This document shows, piece by piece, positions 50,193 through 58,334 of a DNA stretch of 64,000 nt (its first letter is position 1; each line of letters starts with the position of its first letter). The DNA comes from Streptomyces pseudovenezuelae (GTDB taxonomy: Bacteria; Actinomycetota; Actinomycetes; Streptomycetales; Streptomycetaceae), in contig NZ_JARXVH010000012.1 of assembly GCF_029892565.1 (NCBI RefSeq), forward strand, positions 1 through 64,000, given 5' to 3'. The notes beneath the pieces are model-generated. The model had not been told where the DNA came from. It ran no database searches and worked only from the letters and a program-made list of their open reading frames with translations. The translations under genes were made by a program, and so were the position numbers.

Positions 50193-50936
50193 TCAGGACA
50201 GGGCGAGAACGCAGAACTCGTGCCCCTCCGGATCGGTCAGACACGTCCAAGGGACGTCACCCTGCCCGAGGTCGAGGTCGGTGGCACCAAGGGCACGCAA
50301 CCGCTCCACCTCCGCCGCTTTGTCCTCACCGGGATACGGCAGCAGATCAAGATGAACGCGATCCGGCACGGTCTTCACGTCGGCCGTCCGAAGGAACTCA
50401 AGAAACGGCCCGCCACCCTTCGCGGACCGCAACACCGCGTGATCGTCGGTCACTTCAAGCAGAACCCAGTCAATGGCCGCACCCCAGAACCGCCCCATGG
50501 CCCGCGGATCCACACAGTCGACCACCACCGCGGCGATCGGCCCGGTGTCCCGGTAGACGTCCCGAGGCTCCAGCACGCAGAACTCGTTGCCCCCGGGATC
50601 GGCGAGGACAGTCCACGGCACGTCGTCGCCCTGCCCCACATCGACGGGCACCGCACCGAGCCCCCGCAGTCGCGCGACCAACTCCGCCTGATGAGCGGCG
50701 GAGTTGGTGGCGAGATCGAGATGCGTACGGTTCTTCGTCGCCGTCTTGGGCTCCGGAACGGGAACGACGTCGATGCAGACGGCATCCGGGTGCGGCCAGA
50801 CGAGCTCGCCGACGGGCGCGACGTACGTGGTCACACCGGGACTGACAACACTCCACCCGAGCGCCTCCCCCCAGAACCGCCCGACGGCCAACCCGTCAAC
50901 AGCCTTGATGTTCACCTGAACAGGTCGCAGCGCCAT
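50193..50936 (-). CDS. VOC-family protein with two glyoxalase-like domains
   Basis: 247 residues, ATG at 50936. Two tandem halves repeat the same pattern: VNIKAVDGLAVGRFWGEALG ... DLATNSAAHQAELVARLRGL ... LADPGGNEFCVLEP in the first, and VVDCVDPRAMGRFWGAAIDW ... HLDLLPYPGEDKAAEVERLR ... LTDPEGHEFCVLAL in the second. This is a fused dimer of the Glyoxalase_6-like type. Possible metal-site residues (HLD, NEFC/HEFC) are present. Function is unknown; many relatives are resistance or isomerase-like proteins. It is convergent to eda. Confidence 0.88.
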   Translation of the reverse strand: MALRPVQVNIKAVDGLAVGRFWGEALGWSVVSPGVTTYVAPVGELVWPHPDAVCIDVVPVPEPKTATKNRTHLDLATNSAAHQAELVARLRGLGAVPVDVGQGDDVPWTVLADPGGNEFCVLEPRDVYRDTGPIAAVVVDCVDPRAMGRFWGAAIDWVLLEVTDDHAVLRSAKGGGPFLEFLRTADVKTVPDRVHLDLLPYPGEDKAAEVERLRALGATDLDLGQGDVPWTCLTDPEGHEFCVLALS

Positions 50937-51086
50937 GTCGGCGATCCTATGCACCTGCTGCGACGAAGACACCTGGGGCGACCACGCCTCCGACATCGTT
51001 GTCGGAAGCGTGGCCTGCCCGGGGCGCGGCCCTACGGGATGCAGCGGGCCCCGAGGGGGCACAGGACGCCGAGGAGCGCCGTCGGC

Positions 51087-52004
51087 TTACGGCGTGTAGC
51101 GGGCGTCACTGCCGTACAGCTCCCTGGTGAACGCGGAGACATCGGCGCTGCGATCGGCGCCGTCGAGGTTGTACGTCAGATAGACGCCGTACCCCTCGCT
51201 GACCGTGCGGCGGGCGAGGGCGGCGGCCGTACTCTGCGAGGTCCCGCCGATCTGGACGGCCGCCGGCGACAGCTTCGACTTGGGCAGTGCGATGCCGGGG
51301 ACCTGCCAGGTGCCGTAGTACGGGTTCCAGGCGTAGTCGAACTTGGACGAGACGTCGACGCCGCCGTAGGACAGGCGCGACGCGGCCGGGCCGATGTTGT
51401 AGAGGCTGATGATCTTGTCCGGCATGTTGGCGCGCAGTGCCGACACCAGGTACACGAACGAACTGGCGTTGGGCTGGCCGGTGCCGTTGTTGCCGTAGTC
51501 GGCGTACTCGTCGTCGAAGTCGATGCCGTCGAGGCCGTACTTGGCCACGGTGTCCGACAGTTGTTTCGCGAACGTGGAAGCCGCCTGCTGGGACGGGAAG
51601 TTGGCGAAGCCCGCGCCCTGGTGGTTGCCGAGCACCGAGAGGACGACCTTGATGCCCTTCTGCTGCAAGGGCCGTATCTGCGTGGCGGCGTTGTCGAGGA
51701 CGCGTTTCACGTTCTCGTTGAAGTACAGGGTCGCCGCCTTGGCGCTCGTGTCGTAGTTGATGTTCGCCGCGAAGATCACGGCGACGTCGAAGACGTTGCC
51801 GCCGCCGTTGGAGAGGGTGTACTTGCCGACGTTCAGCATGCTGTTGTTGTTCACCTCGACGTACGCCACCGAGGTCGGTCCTTGTTTCGCGGCAGCGGGG
51901 GCCGCTGCCGCGCCGGTCGTGGCGGTCGCGCCGAAGGCGAGGGCCGTGACGGCCGAGAGCGCGAGCGCGGCCGTCCATACTCTGCTCCGCACCGGAGTGA
52001 ACAT
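51087..52004 (-). CDS. Secreted Endo H-like endo-beta-N-acetylglucosaminidase (GH18)
   Basis: 305 residues. ATG at 52004 follows GGGAGACC; an ATG 18 bases earlier is possible. A signal peptide spans about 1-40 (TAALALSAVTALAFGATATT). The mature start SVAYVEVNNNSMLNVGKYTL and the catalytic segment GLDGIDFDDEYADYGNNGTG (Asp-164, Glu-166) match Streptomyces Endo H almost exactly in motif and length. Endo H cuts the GlcNAc-GlcNAc core of high-mannose N-glycans. The gene stands alone on the minus strand; the 200-bp region on its upstream side has no feature I recognise. Confidence 0.93.
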   Translation of the reverse strand: MFTPVRSRVWTAALALSAVTALAFGATATTGAAAAPAAAKQGPTSVAYVEVNNNSMLNVGKYTLSNGGGNVFDVAVIFAANINYDTSAKAATLYFNENVKRVLDNAATQIRPLQQKGIKVVLSVLGNHQGAGFANFPSQQAASTFAKQLSDTVAKYGLDGIDFDDEYADYGNNGTGQPNASSFVYLVSALRANMPDKIISLYNIGPAASRLSYGGVDVSSKFDYAWNPYYGTWQVPGIALPKSKLSPAAVQIGGTSQSTAAALARRTVSEGYGVYLTYNLDGADRSADVSAFTRELYGSDARYTP

Positions 52005-52206
52005 CGTTGATCGGTCTCCCATCGCATGGAGCGGCGCCCGACCTGTTCGCGAGCGCCGAGTGAGCCCCCCGATCTTTCCGTTCCCGTGACCGAATCCCCA
52101 GAACCATGCGAGAACTCTTTACGACTCCCACGCACGTCGCGCCGCAACCCCGAGCCCTGGCAAGGGAGTTACTGGAACGCCACGCTGCCGCACTGTCCGC
52201 GGCGCC

Positions 52207-53397
52207 TCACAACCCCACGATCTTGTTCCACCGCTTGGCGAACGCCACCCGCTCCGTCGACGTGATGTCACGCGCGATGGCAAGGTGCTTGCGCATCGTG
52301 GCGTCCGGAAAGATCAGAGGGTTGTCGGCGAGGGCGGCGGTGTCCTTGTCCTTGGAGGAAGCGAGCACGTCCTGCGCGGCCGGGACGGGACAGACGTAGT
52401 TCACCCAGGCGGCCAGCTCGGCGGCGACCTCGGGCTCGTAGTAGGAGTCGACCAGCCGCTCGGCGTTGGTCTTGTGGCGGGCCAGGTCGGGGATCATCAG
52501 GGAGTCCGACCAGAGCTCGGCGCCCTCCTCGGGGACGACGAAGCGGATGTCGGGGTTGTCGGCCTGGAGCTGGATCACGTCGCCCGAGTACGCCTGACAG
52601 GCCAGGACGTCGCCGCTGACCAGGTCCTTGGTGTAGTCGTTGCCGGTGAAGCGCCGGATCTGACCGTTGTCGACGTACTTCTCGACCTCCTCGCAGATGT
52701 CGTAGAAGTCGTCGGCGGTCCACTTGGTGATGTCCACGCCATTGCCCTGCATGAGCAGCGCGAACGCCTCGTCGAGGCCGGAGAGCAGAGTCACCCGACC
52801 CTTGAGGTCGCTCGCCCAGAGGTCCTTGACGTGCCGGATCTCGCGGCCCACCCGACGGTGGTTGTACGCGATGCCGGTGATGCCCGACTGCCACGGCACC
52901 GTGTACTTGCGCCCCGGGTCGAAGGCGGGCGAGCGCAGCAGCGGGTCAAGGTACCTGGCCACATTGGGCTGACGCGCGCGATCCATCTCCTGGACCCAGC
53001 CCAGCCGCACGAAGCGCGCGCACATCCAGTCACTGATGACGATGAGATCCCGGCCGGTCTGCTGGTGGTTCATGAGGGCGGGGCTGATCTTGCCGAAGAA
53101 CTCGTCGTTGTCGTTGATCTCCTCGATGTAGTCGACGGAGATCCCGGTGCGCTTCTCGAAGGCGTCCAGCGTGGGCCGCTTGGTCGAGTCGTCGTCATCG
53201 GTGTCGATGTACAGGGGCCAGTTCGACCAGGTCAGCCGGTGGTCCGAGGCGGAGAGATCGGCCCCGGCCCGTTGCCCGGGACTCACGTACGCGGCGGGCA
53301 CCCCGCAGCCGGCCAGCCCGCCCAGCACCGCGGCCCCGCCGAGCGCGCGCAGCAGGGTCCGGCGGGAGGGCGGGGAAGTCTTCGGTGAGAGGGCCAT
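52207..53397 (-). CDS. Extracellular solute-binding lipoprotein, PotD-like (polyamine type)
   Basis: 396 residues, ATG at 53397. The N-terminus has a twin-arginine signal and lipobox together (SRRTLLRALGGAAVLGGLAGC). The mature part shows the PotD fold: LTWSNWPLYIDTD, FEKRTGISVDYIEEINDNDE, YTVPWQSGITGIAYNHRRVG and the ligand region VSGDVLACQAYSGDVIQL. No permease or ATPase gene of the transporter is adjacent; they must be elsewhere or the protein has a separate role. A putrescine-type aminotransferase and aminobutyraldehyde dehydrogenase lie 3-7 kb away, which fits polyamine use. Confidence 0.9.
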   Translation of the reverse strand: MALSPKTSPPSRRTLLRALGGAAVLGGLAGCGVPAAYVSPGQRAGADLSASDHRLTWSNWPLYIDTDDDDSTKRPTLDAFEKRTGISVDYIEEINDNDEFFGKISPALMNHQQTGRDLIVISDWMCARFVRLGWVQEMDRARQPNVARYLDPLLRSPAFDPGRKYTVPWQSGITGIAYNHRRVGREIRHVKDLWASDLKGRVTLLSGLDEAFALLMQGNGVDITKWTADDFYDICEEVEKYVDNGQIRRFTGNDYTKDLVSGDVLACQAYSGDVIQLQADNPDIRFVVPEEGAELWSDSLMIPDLARHKTNAERLVDSYYEPEVAAELAAWVNYVCPVPAAQDVLASSKDKDTAALADNPLIFPDATMRKHLAIARDITSTERVAFAKRWNKIVGL

Positions 53398-53488
53398 TAC
53401 CGAAGCATGCCGCCCCCGCCTGTACCCGGACAATCGACGCAGCGTCGAGCGGCCCAGCGCAGGTCCGACACCTTGTCGATAGCCCCGG

Positions 53489-54724
53489 TCAAGCCAGCGG
53501 CAAGGCCGGGCCCAGCGACGCAAGCACATCCGTCCCCGCCCCCACCCCCGCCCCGCAGCACGGCAACCAGACCTCGACCGTCAGCCCACCCAGAGACCGG
53601 GTCCGGGCCCATACCCGCCCCCCGTGCGCCGCGACAACGGCAGCGACGATGGACAACCCAAGTCCCACCCCATCCCGCTCTCGCCCCCGCCCCCGCCCGT
53701 GCGGGGCGACACGGTCCGGACCGAGCCGCCGAAACGGCTGAAAGAGCCCCGCCGCCTGATCCGCGGGAATCACCGGCCCACTGTTCTCGATCCGCAGCCC
53801 GGGCCGCCCCGCCGCGTCCACCCCCGTCCACACACTCACCCATCCCCCCTCCCCCGCCGGCAGATTGTGGCGCACGGCGTTCTCCGCGAGGTTGACCACC
53901 AGCCGCTCGATCAACTGCGGGTCGCCAAGCGCGGACGCCGGCTCCAACCGCGCCTCGACCCGACAGCCACCCACCGCCGGCAGCCGTTCCCGCACGATGG
54001 CCGTCAGATCCACGAACTCCCGCCGCTCCAGCCCCCGTTGACTACGCGCCAACGTCAACAGCGCATCGATCAACCGCTCCTGCTCCTGCCCAGCCGCCCG
54101 CACCCGCCGCAACGCGTCCCGCAACACCTCCTCGGACGCGTCCGGATCGGCCAGCGTCACGTCCACGACGGCCTGTTGAAGCGTCAGCGGAGTGCGCAAC
54201 TCATGCGAGGCATTGGCGACGAACTGCTTCTGCGCCTCAAACGCCCCCGCCAACCGAGCCAGCACATCGTCGAAGGTGTCCGCCATCGCCTTCAACTCGT
54301 CGTCGGGCCCAGCCACGGCAAGCCGCTCATGCAGATTCTCGGCCGAGATGCTCCGCGCGGTAGCGGCCATCGTCCGCAGCGGCGACAACACCCGCCCGGC
54401 CATCACCCACCCCAGGGCAACGGAGCCCAACGCCATCACCGCCAGGGCAATACCCCCCTCGATAAGCAGCTCATGCAACTGATCCGCCCGCACGGCATCC
54501 ACGACGACACTCACAGTCGGCGGCCCATCAGCCCCACCCGGCACCGTCACCCCGTCCGGCGCCAGCCCCCCACCCTCGACAGTCCGAGCGGCCTGCCCCG
54601 GCGCGGCGTGCGCGGCAAGAACGTACGTGATCCCCAACAACAACGCCCCGGCAACAACGAACAACGCGCTGTAGAGCAACGTCAACCGCCACCGAATGCT
54701 CCGCGGCCACCACACCACACCCAC
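53489..54724 (-). CDS. Sensor histidine kinase
   Basis: 411 residues from a GTG at 54724. Two transmembrane helices (LTLLYSALFVVAGALLLGIT, about 13-35; LIEGGIALAVMALGSVALGW, about 86-108) enclose a short extracytoplasmic loop. HAMP follows (GRVLSPLRTMAATARSIS), then HisKA with QKQFVANASHELRTPLTLQQ and HATPase (NLAENAVRHN, GVGLGLSIVAAVVAAHGG). The C-terminus adds a Gly-rich tail of about 30 residues. The response regulator gene is 17 bp upstream on the same strand, so the two form an operon with the kinase second. Signal unknown. Confidence 0.93.
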   Translation of the reverse strand: MGVVWWPRSIRWRLTLLYSALFVVAGALLLGITYVLAAHAAPGQAARTVEGGGLAPDGVTVPGGADGPPTVSVVVDAVRADQLHELLIEGGIALAVMALGSVALGWVMAGRVLSPLRTMAATARSISAENLHERLAVAGPDDELKAMADTFDDVLARLAGAFEAQKQFVANASHELRTPLTLQQAVVDVTLADPDASEEVLRDALRRVRAAGQEQERLIDALLTLARSQRGLERREFVDLTAIVRERLPAVGGCRVEARLEPASALGDPQLIERLVVNLAENAVRHNLPAGEGGWVSVWTGVDAAGRPGLRIENSGPVIPADQAAGLFQPFRRLGPDRVAPHGRGRGRERDGVGLGLSIVAAVVAAHGGRVWARTRSLGGLTVEVWLPCCGAGVGAGTDVLASLGPALPLA

Positions 54725-54741
54725 ACCCCGCTCTCCCCCAC

Positions 54742-55398
54742 CTACCGGATCCGATACCCCGCCCGATCCACCGTCTCGATCAACGCCGGCTCCCCCAACT
54801 TCCGTCGCAACCTGCTCACCGTCACCTTCACGGTCTGACTGAACGGATCGGCCGCCTCATCCCACCCCCGCTCCAACAACTCCTCCGTGGAGACAACGGC
54901 CCCCTGCGCCCCGAGCAACAGCTCAAGCACGGCGAACTCCTTGGGGCTGAGCGGCAGTTGACCCCCCGCTCGACTGGCCTCCCGCCGAGCCGGATCAAGC
55001 CGAAGCTCCCCGCGAACCAACACCGGCGGCAACGCAGGCTGCGCACGCCGCGCCAACGCCCGTATGCGCGCGACGAGTTCGGAGAAAGCGAACGGCTTGG
55101 ACAGATAGTCGTCGGCACCAAGTCCCAGCCCAGCAACCCGATCGGCCACGGTCCCGGAAGCCGTAAGCATCAGCACCCGAGCCCGACTCCCACCCCCGGC
55201 CAACCGCCGACACACCTGATCCCCATGCAGACCGGGCAGATCACGGTCGAGCACGACGACGTCGTACCCGTTGATCTCGGCACGCTCCAGGGCGGTCAGC
55301 CCATCAAGGGCAAGGTCGACCGCCATGCCCTCCCGACGCAGCCCCGCGGCCACCGTCTCGGCGAGTTCTTCGTGGTCCTCGACCAGCAGCACACGCAT
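54742..55398 (-). CDS. OmpR-family response regulator
   Basis: 218 residues, ATG at 55398. Receiver residues: EDHEELAETVAAGLR, the phospho-acceptor in VVVLDRDLPGLHGDQV, MLTASGTVADRV and the Lys of DDYLSKPFAFSELV. The winged helix is at about 125-215 (LSPKEFAVLELLLGAQGAVV, QTVKVTVSRLRRKLGEP). It is divergent from the small secreted protein gene, which may be a target; GGTTACA and TGTAACC half-sites stand between them. Confidence 0.94.
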   Translation of the reverse strand: MRVLLVEDHEELAETVAAGLRREGMAVDLALDGLTALERAEINGYDVVVLDRDLPGLHGDQVCRRLAGGGSRARVLMLTASGTVADRVAGLGLGADDYLSKPFAFSELVARIRALARRAQPALPPVLVRGELRLDPARREASRAGGQLPLSPKEFAVLELLLGAQGAVVSTEELLERGWDEAADPFSQTVKVTVSRLRRKLGEPALIETVDRAGYRIR

Positions 55399-55421
55399 GG
55401 CCGTCAGTGTGGCGGGCTGGA

Positions 55422-55462
55422 GGTTACACACGGATAAGAGCGACCGTTCCGCTGCTGTAACC
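55422..55462. promoter_or_regulatory. Spaced inverted repeat GGTTACA...TGTAACC
   Basis: GGTTACA at 55422-55428 and TGTAACC at 55456-55462 are exact inverted copies in the 151-bp divergent region between the response regulator and the secreted protein gene. Confidence 0.4.
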
Positions 55463-55549
55463 ACCCAGGGAGTTGCCTGAGACCCGCAAGCAGCCGCAAG
55501 CATCCGCAACCAACAGCGCCTCACCACAGGCCTGATCACAGGAGGAACC

Positions 55550-56095
55550 ATGCGCGCTCTGGCGACCCGATCGCAGAGCCTCGCCCTCGGCATCGCCGTG
55601 CTGACGGCCGCCGCGCTAGGCACGGTCAGCGCAACGGCCGCCCAGGCGTCCGGCACATCGACGACCAGGGCCCCGGGCGTGAGCGTAGGCAAGGAGAAGG
55701 GCGACGACGCCAAGCCCACCGAACCACCCCGCGGCGCCCGTCTCGCGGTGAAGTACAACCCGACAGCCGACGCCCCGGACGACCTCAACGCCGCCAACGA
55801 CGACTTCGCCGCCTGCATGAAGAAGCAAGGCCAGTCGGTCTTCCCGGACTTCGAGGCATCCAAGGGCGAAGACGGAGGCGTTCTTCTGAAGGTTCGGATC
55901 ACGAGCCCGGACTTCGACCCGACATCGAAGAGCTACCGAAAGGCGCTCAAGACATGCGCCCCGATCCTGGCGAAGGCGGGCCTCACGTTCCCGAACCCGT
56001 CGGACCTGCCGCTGCCTACGCCGGGCAAGCCCGGCAAGCCCGGTGAAGAGGCCCCGTCCCTGCCCAACCCGACCAACAGCATCAGGACCGCCTGA
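55550..56095 (+). CDS. Small secreted protein of unknown function
   Basis: 181 residues, ATG with AGGAGG upstream. A signal peptide covers about 1-33 (LALGIAVLTAAALGTVSATA). The mature part has the pattern NDDFAACMKKQGQSVFPDFE and a second Cys in KALKTCAPIL. This FxxCMRxxG-FPD signature occurs in small exported proteins encoded beside two-component and HlyD/ABC export genes in Streptomyces. No export genes follow here. The C-terminus is Pro/Gly-rich. It is divergent from the response regulator and followed by a strong bidirectional terminator. Confidence 0.8.
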   Translation: MRALATRSQSLALGIAVLTAAALGTVSATAAQASGTSTTRAPGVSVGKEKGDDAKPTEPPRGARLAVKYNPTADAPDDLNAANDDFAACMKKQGQSVFPDFEASKGEDGGVLLKVRITSPDFDPTSKSYRKALKTCAPILAKAGLTFPNPSDLPLPTPGKPGKPGEEAPSLPNPTNSIRTA

Positions 56096-56116
56096 CCATC
56101 GCGGAGGGAGAACGAC

Positions 56117-56152
56117 GCGGCCCCGGACGGCACTTGATCCGTCCGGGGCCGC
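56117..56152. terminator. Very strong bidirectional terminator
   Basis: GCGGCCCCGGACGG (56117-56130) and CCGTCCGGGGCCGC (56139-56152) make a perfect 14-bp stem with an 8-base loop between the convergent secreted-protein and aldehyde dehydrogenase genes. Confidence 0.92.
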
Positions 56153-56184
56153 GCGCGTTCAACTACCGCCGAACCGCCGGAGGT

Positions 56185-57633
56185 CTACGCGTCGAGCGAC
56201 GTCATCACGTGCTTGATCCGCGTGTAGTCCTCGAACCCGTACCCCGACAAGTCCTTGCCGTAGCCCGACTTCTTGAACCCACCGTGCGGCATCTCCGCGA
56301 CCAGCGGAATGTGCGTGTTGATCCACACGCACCCGAAGTCCAGCCGCTTGGACATCCGCATGGCCCGCCCGTGGTCCTTCGTCCACACCGACGAGGCAAG
56401 CGCGTAGTCGACGCCGTTGGCCCAGGACACCGCCTGCTCCTCGTCCGTGAAGGACTGAACGGTGATGACCGGCCCGAAGACCTCGTTCTGGATGATCTCG
56501 TCGTCCTGCTTCAGCCCGGAGACGACGGTCGGCGCGTAGAAGTACCCGACGTCACCGACCCGGTGCCCGCCCGCCTCCACCTTCGCGTGCGCGGGCAGCC
56601 GCTCGATGAACCCGGACACCTGCTTGAGCTGGTTCGGGTTGTTGAGCGGCCCGAACAGCACGTCCTCGTCGTCAGGCTGCCCGGTCTTCGTCTCGGCGGC
56701 GGCCTTCGCGAGCGCCGACACGAACTCCTCGTAGATCCCCTCCTGCACGAGCACCCGCGTGGCCGCCGTACAGTCCTGGCCCGCGTTGAAGAACCCCGCC
56801 ACGGAGATGTCCTCGACCGCCTTGGCGATATCCGTGTCCTCGAAGACGACGACCGGCGCCTTGCCGCCCAGCTCCAGATGAACCCGCTTGAGATCCTTGG
56901 CCGCGGACTCGGCGACGGACATACCCGCCCGCACGGACCCGGTGATGGAGGCCATCGCCGGAGTCGGGTGCTCGACCATCAGACGGCCGGTGTCACGGTC
57001 GCCGGTGACGACGTTGAAGACACCCTTGGGCAGGATCCCCCCGATGATCTCCGCGATCAGGACGGTCGACGCCGGGGTGGTGTCCGACGGCTTCAGCACG
57101 ACGGAGTTGCCCGCCGCGAGCGCCGGGGCGAACTTCCAAACGGCCATCATCATCGGGTAGTTCCACGGCGCGACCTGCGCGCAGACACCGACCGGCTCAC
57201 GACGGATGATCGACGTCATCCCGTCCATGTACTCGCCGGCCGAGCGCCCCTCCAGCATCCGGGCCGCGCCCGCGAAGAAGCGGATCTGGTCGACCATCGG
57301 CGGGATCTCCTCGGACCGCGTGAGCCCGATCGGCTTTCCGGTGTTCTCCACCTCGGCCGCGATCAGCTCCTCGGCGCGCTCCTCGAAGGCGTCCGCGATC
57401 TTCAGCAGGGCCTTCTGCCGCTCGGCGGGCGTCGTGTCGCGCCAGCCGGGGAAGGCCTCGGCGGCGGCCGCCATGGCGGCGTCCACGTCCGCCTGTCCGG
57501 ACAGCGGCGCGGTCGCGTACGCCTCGCCCGTCGCGGGGTTGACCACCTCGGTGGTCCGGCCGTCGGCGGCGTCCTTGAACTCACCGGCGATGTAGTTCCG
57601 TAGTGTGCGCAGCCCACGCGGCTCGGTGCTCAC
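56185..57633 (-). CDS. Gamma-aminobutyraldehyde dehydrogenase-like enzyme
   Basis: 482 residues, GTG at 57633 with CAGGAGG upstream; the open frame extends further but without a site. NAD-dependent aldehyde dehydrogenase motifs: VAPWNYPMMMAVWKFAPALA, GNSVVLKPSDTTP, catalytic Glu in HLELGGKAPVVVFED and nucleophilic Cys in FFNAGQDCTAATRV. The NAGQDCTAATR form and IHTHIPLVAEMPHGGF-type end are typical of the PatD/YdcW aminobutyraldehyde branch. It is divergent from the Lrp regulator and the aminotransferase, giving putrescine to 4-aminobutyraldehyde to GABA. S. coelicolor has the same arrangement as I recall. Confidence 0.9.
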   Translation of the reverse strand: MSTEPRGLRTLRNYIAGEFKDAADGRTTEVVNPATGEAYATAPLSGQADVDAAMAAAAEAFPGWRDTTPAERQKALLKIADAFEERAEELIAAEVENTGKPIGLTRSEEIPPMVDQIRFFAGAARMLEGRSAGEYMDGMTSIIRREPVGVCAQVAPWNYPMMMAVWKFAPALAAGNSVVLKPSDTTPASTVLIAEIIGGILPKGVFNVVTGDRDTGRLMVEHPTPAMASITGSVRAGMSVAESAAKDLKRVHLELGGKAPVVVFEDTDIAKAVEDISVAGFFNAGQDCTAATRVLVQEGIYEEFVSALAKAAAETKTGQPDDEDVLFGPLNNPNQLKQVSGFIERLPAHAKVEAGGHRVGDVGYFYAPTVVSGLKQDDEIIQNEVFGPVITVQSFTDEEQAVSWANGVDYALASSVWTKDHGRAMRMSKRLDFGCVWINTHIPLVAEMPHGGFKKSGYGKDLSGYGFEDYTRIKHVMTSLDA

Positions 57634-57740
57634 TGCCGGCCTCCTGTCAGGTCGTGATGTCCAGTTCGTACTGTCCGGTCGCTGAGACACCCACCCTAAT
57701 CCGCCGCCCCACGTTTTCAACACCCCTGGCCGCCGCATTG

Positions 57741-57755
57741 CTGCGAAATCCGCAG
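57741..57755. promoter_or_regulatory. Short inverted repeat upstream of the Lrp gene
   Basis: CTGCG-aaatc-CGCAG, a perfect 15-bp element with AT centre in the divergent 182-bp region; the form suits an Lrp/AsnC site, but is short. Confidence 0.35.
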
Positions 57756-57815
57756 GTCTCAGTCACGTAAACAACGAATTTCATCGCTTCGCCCTTGCGG
57801 AACAATCGAGACGTC

Positions 57816-58334
57816 GTGCACAGTGAGGTCGTGGCCAGTCGAAGCGCAGAGCACAGGGACTCCCGCGAGTCCAGGAACGGCAGCAGCCCGCACCTGGACG
57901 CCGTCTCCCTCGCCATCATCGAGCAGCTCCAGGAGGACGGCCGGCGGCCGTACGCCGCGATCGGCAAGGCCGTTGGCCTGTCCGAGGCGGCCGTGCGGCA
58001 GCGCGTCCAGAAGCTGCTCGACCAGGGCGTGATGCAGATCGTCGCCGTCACGGACCCGCTCACCGTGGGCTTCCGCAGGCAGGCGATGGTGGGCGTCAAC
58101 GTGGAGGGCGATGTCGAGTCCATAGCGGAAGCGCTGACCGACATGCCGGAAGTCGAGTACGTGGTGATGACCGCGGGCTCGTTCGACATCCTCGCCGAGA
58201 TCGTCTGCGAGGACGACGACCACCTGCTGGACGTCATCAACAAACGCATCCGGTCACTGCCCGGAGTGCGCTCCACCGAAAGCTTCGTCTATCTGAAGCT
58301 GAAGAAGCAGACCTACATGTGGGGAACCCGATAA
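57816..58334 (+). CDS. Lrp/AsnC-family transcriptional regulator
   Basis: 172 residues from a GTG at 57816; a TTG at 57795 and a GTG at 57831 are alternatives. After a polar start, the helix-turn-helix is LDAVSLAIIEQLQEDGRRPY and IGKAVGLSEAAVRQRVQKLL. The ligand-binding RAM domain follows (VGVNVEGDVESIAEALTDMP, VVMTAGSFDILAEIVCEDDD, LPGVRSTESFVYLKLKKQTY). The aminotransferase start overlaps its end by 16 bases, so the pair is coupled. It probably controls both that gene and the divergent dehydrogenase in response to an amine or amino acid. Confidence 0.93.
   Translation: MHSEVVASRSAEHRDSRESRNGSSPHLDAVSLAIIEQLQEDGRRPYAAIGKAVGLSEAAVRQRVQKLLDQGVMQIVAVTDPLTVGFRRQAMVGVNVEGDVESIAEALTDMPEVEYVVMTAGSFDILAEIVCEDDDHLLDVINKRIRSLPGVRSTESFVYLKLKKQTYMWGTR

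Noticed and set aside
51087..52004. Annotation as a chitinase
   Set aside because: It shares the GH18 fold, but the DFDDEYADYG active-site segment and overall length match Endo H, not chitinases.
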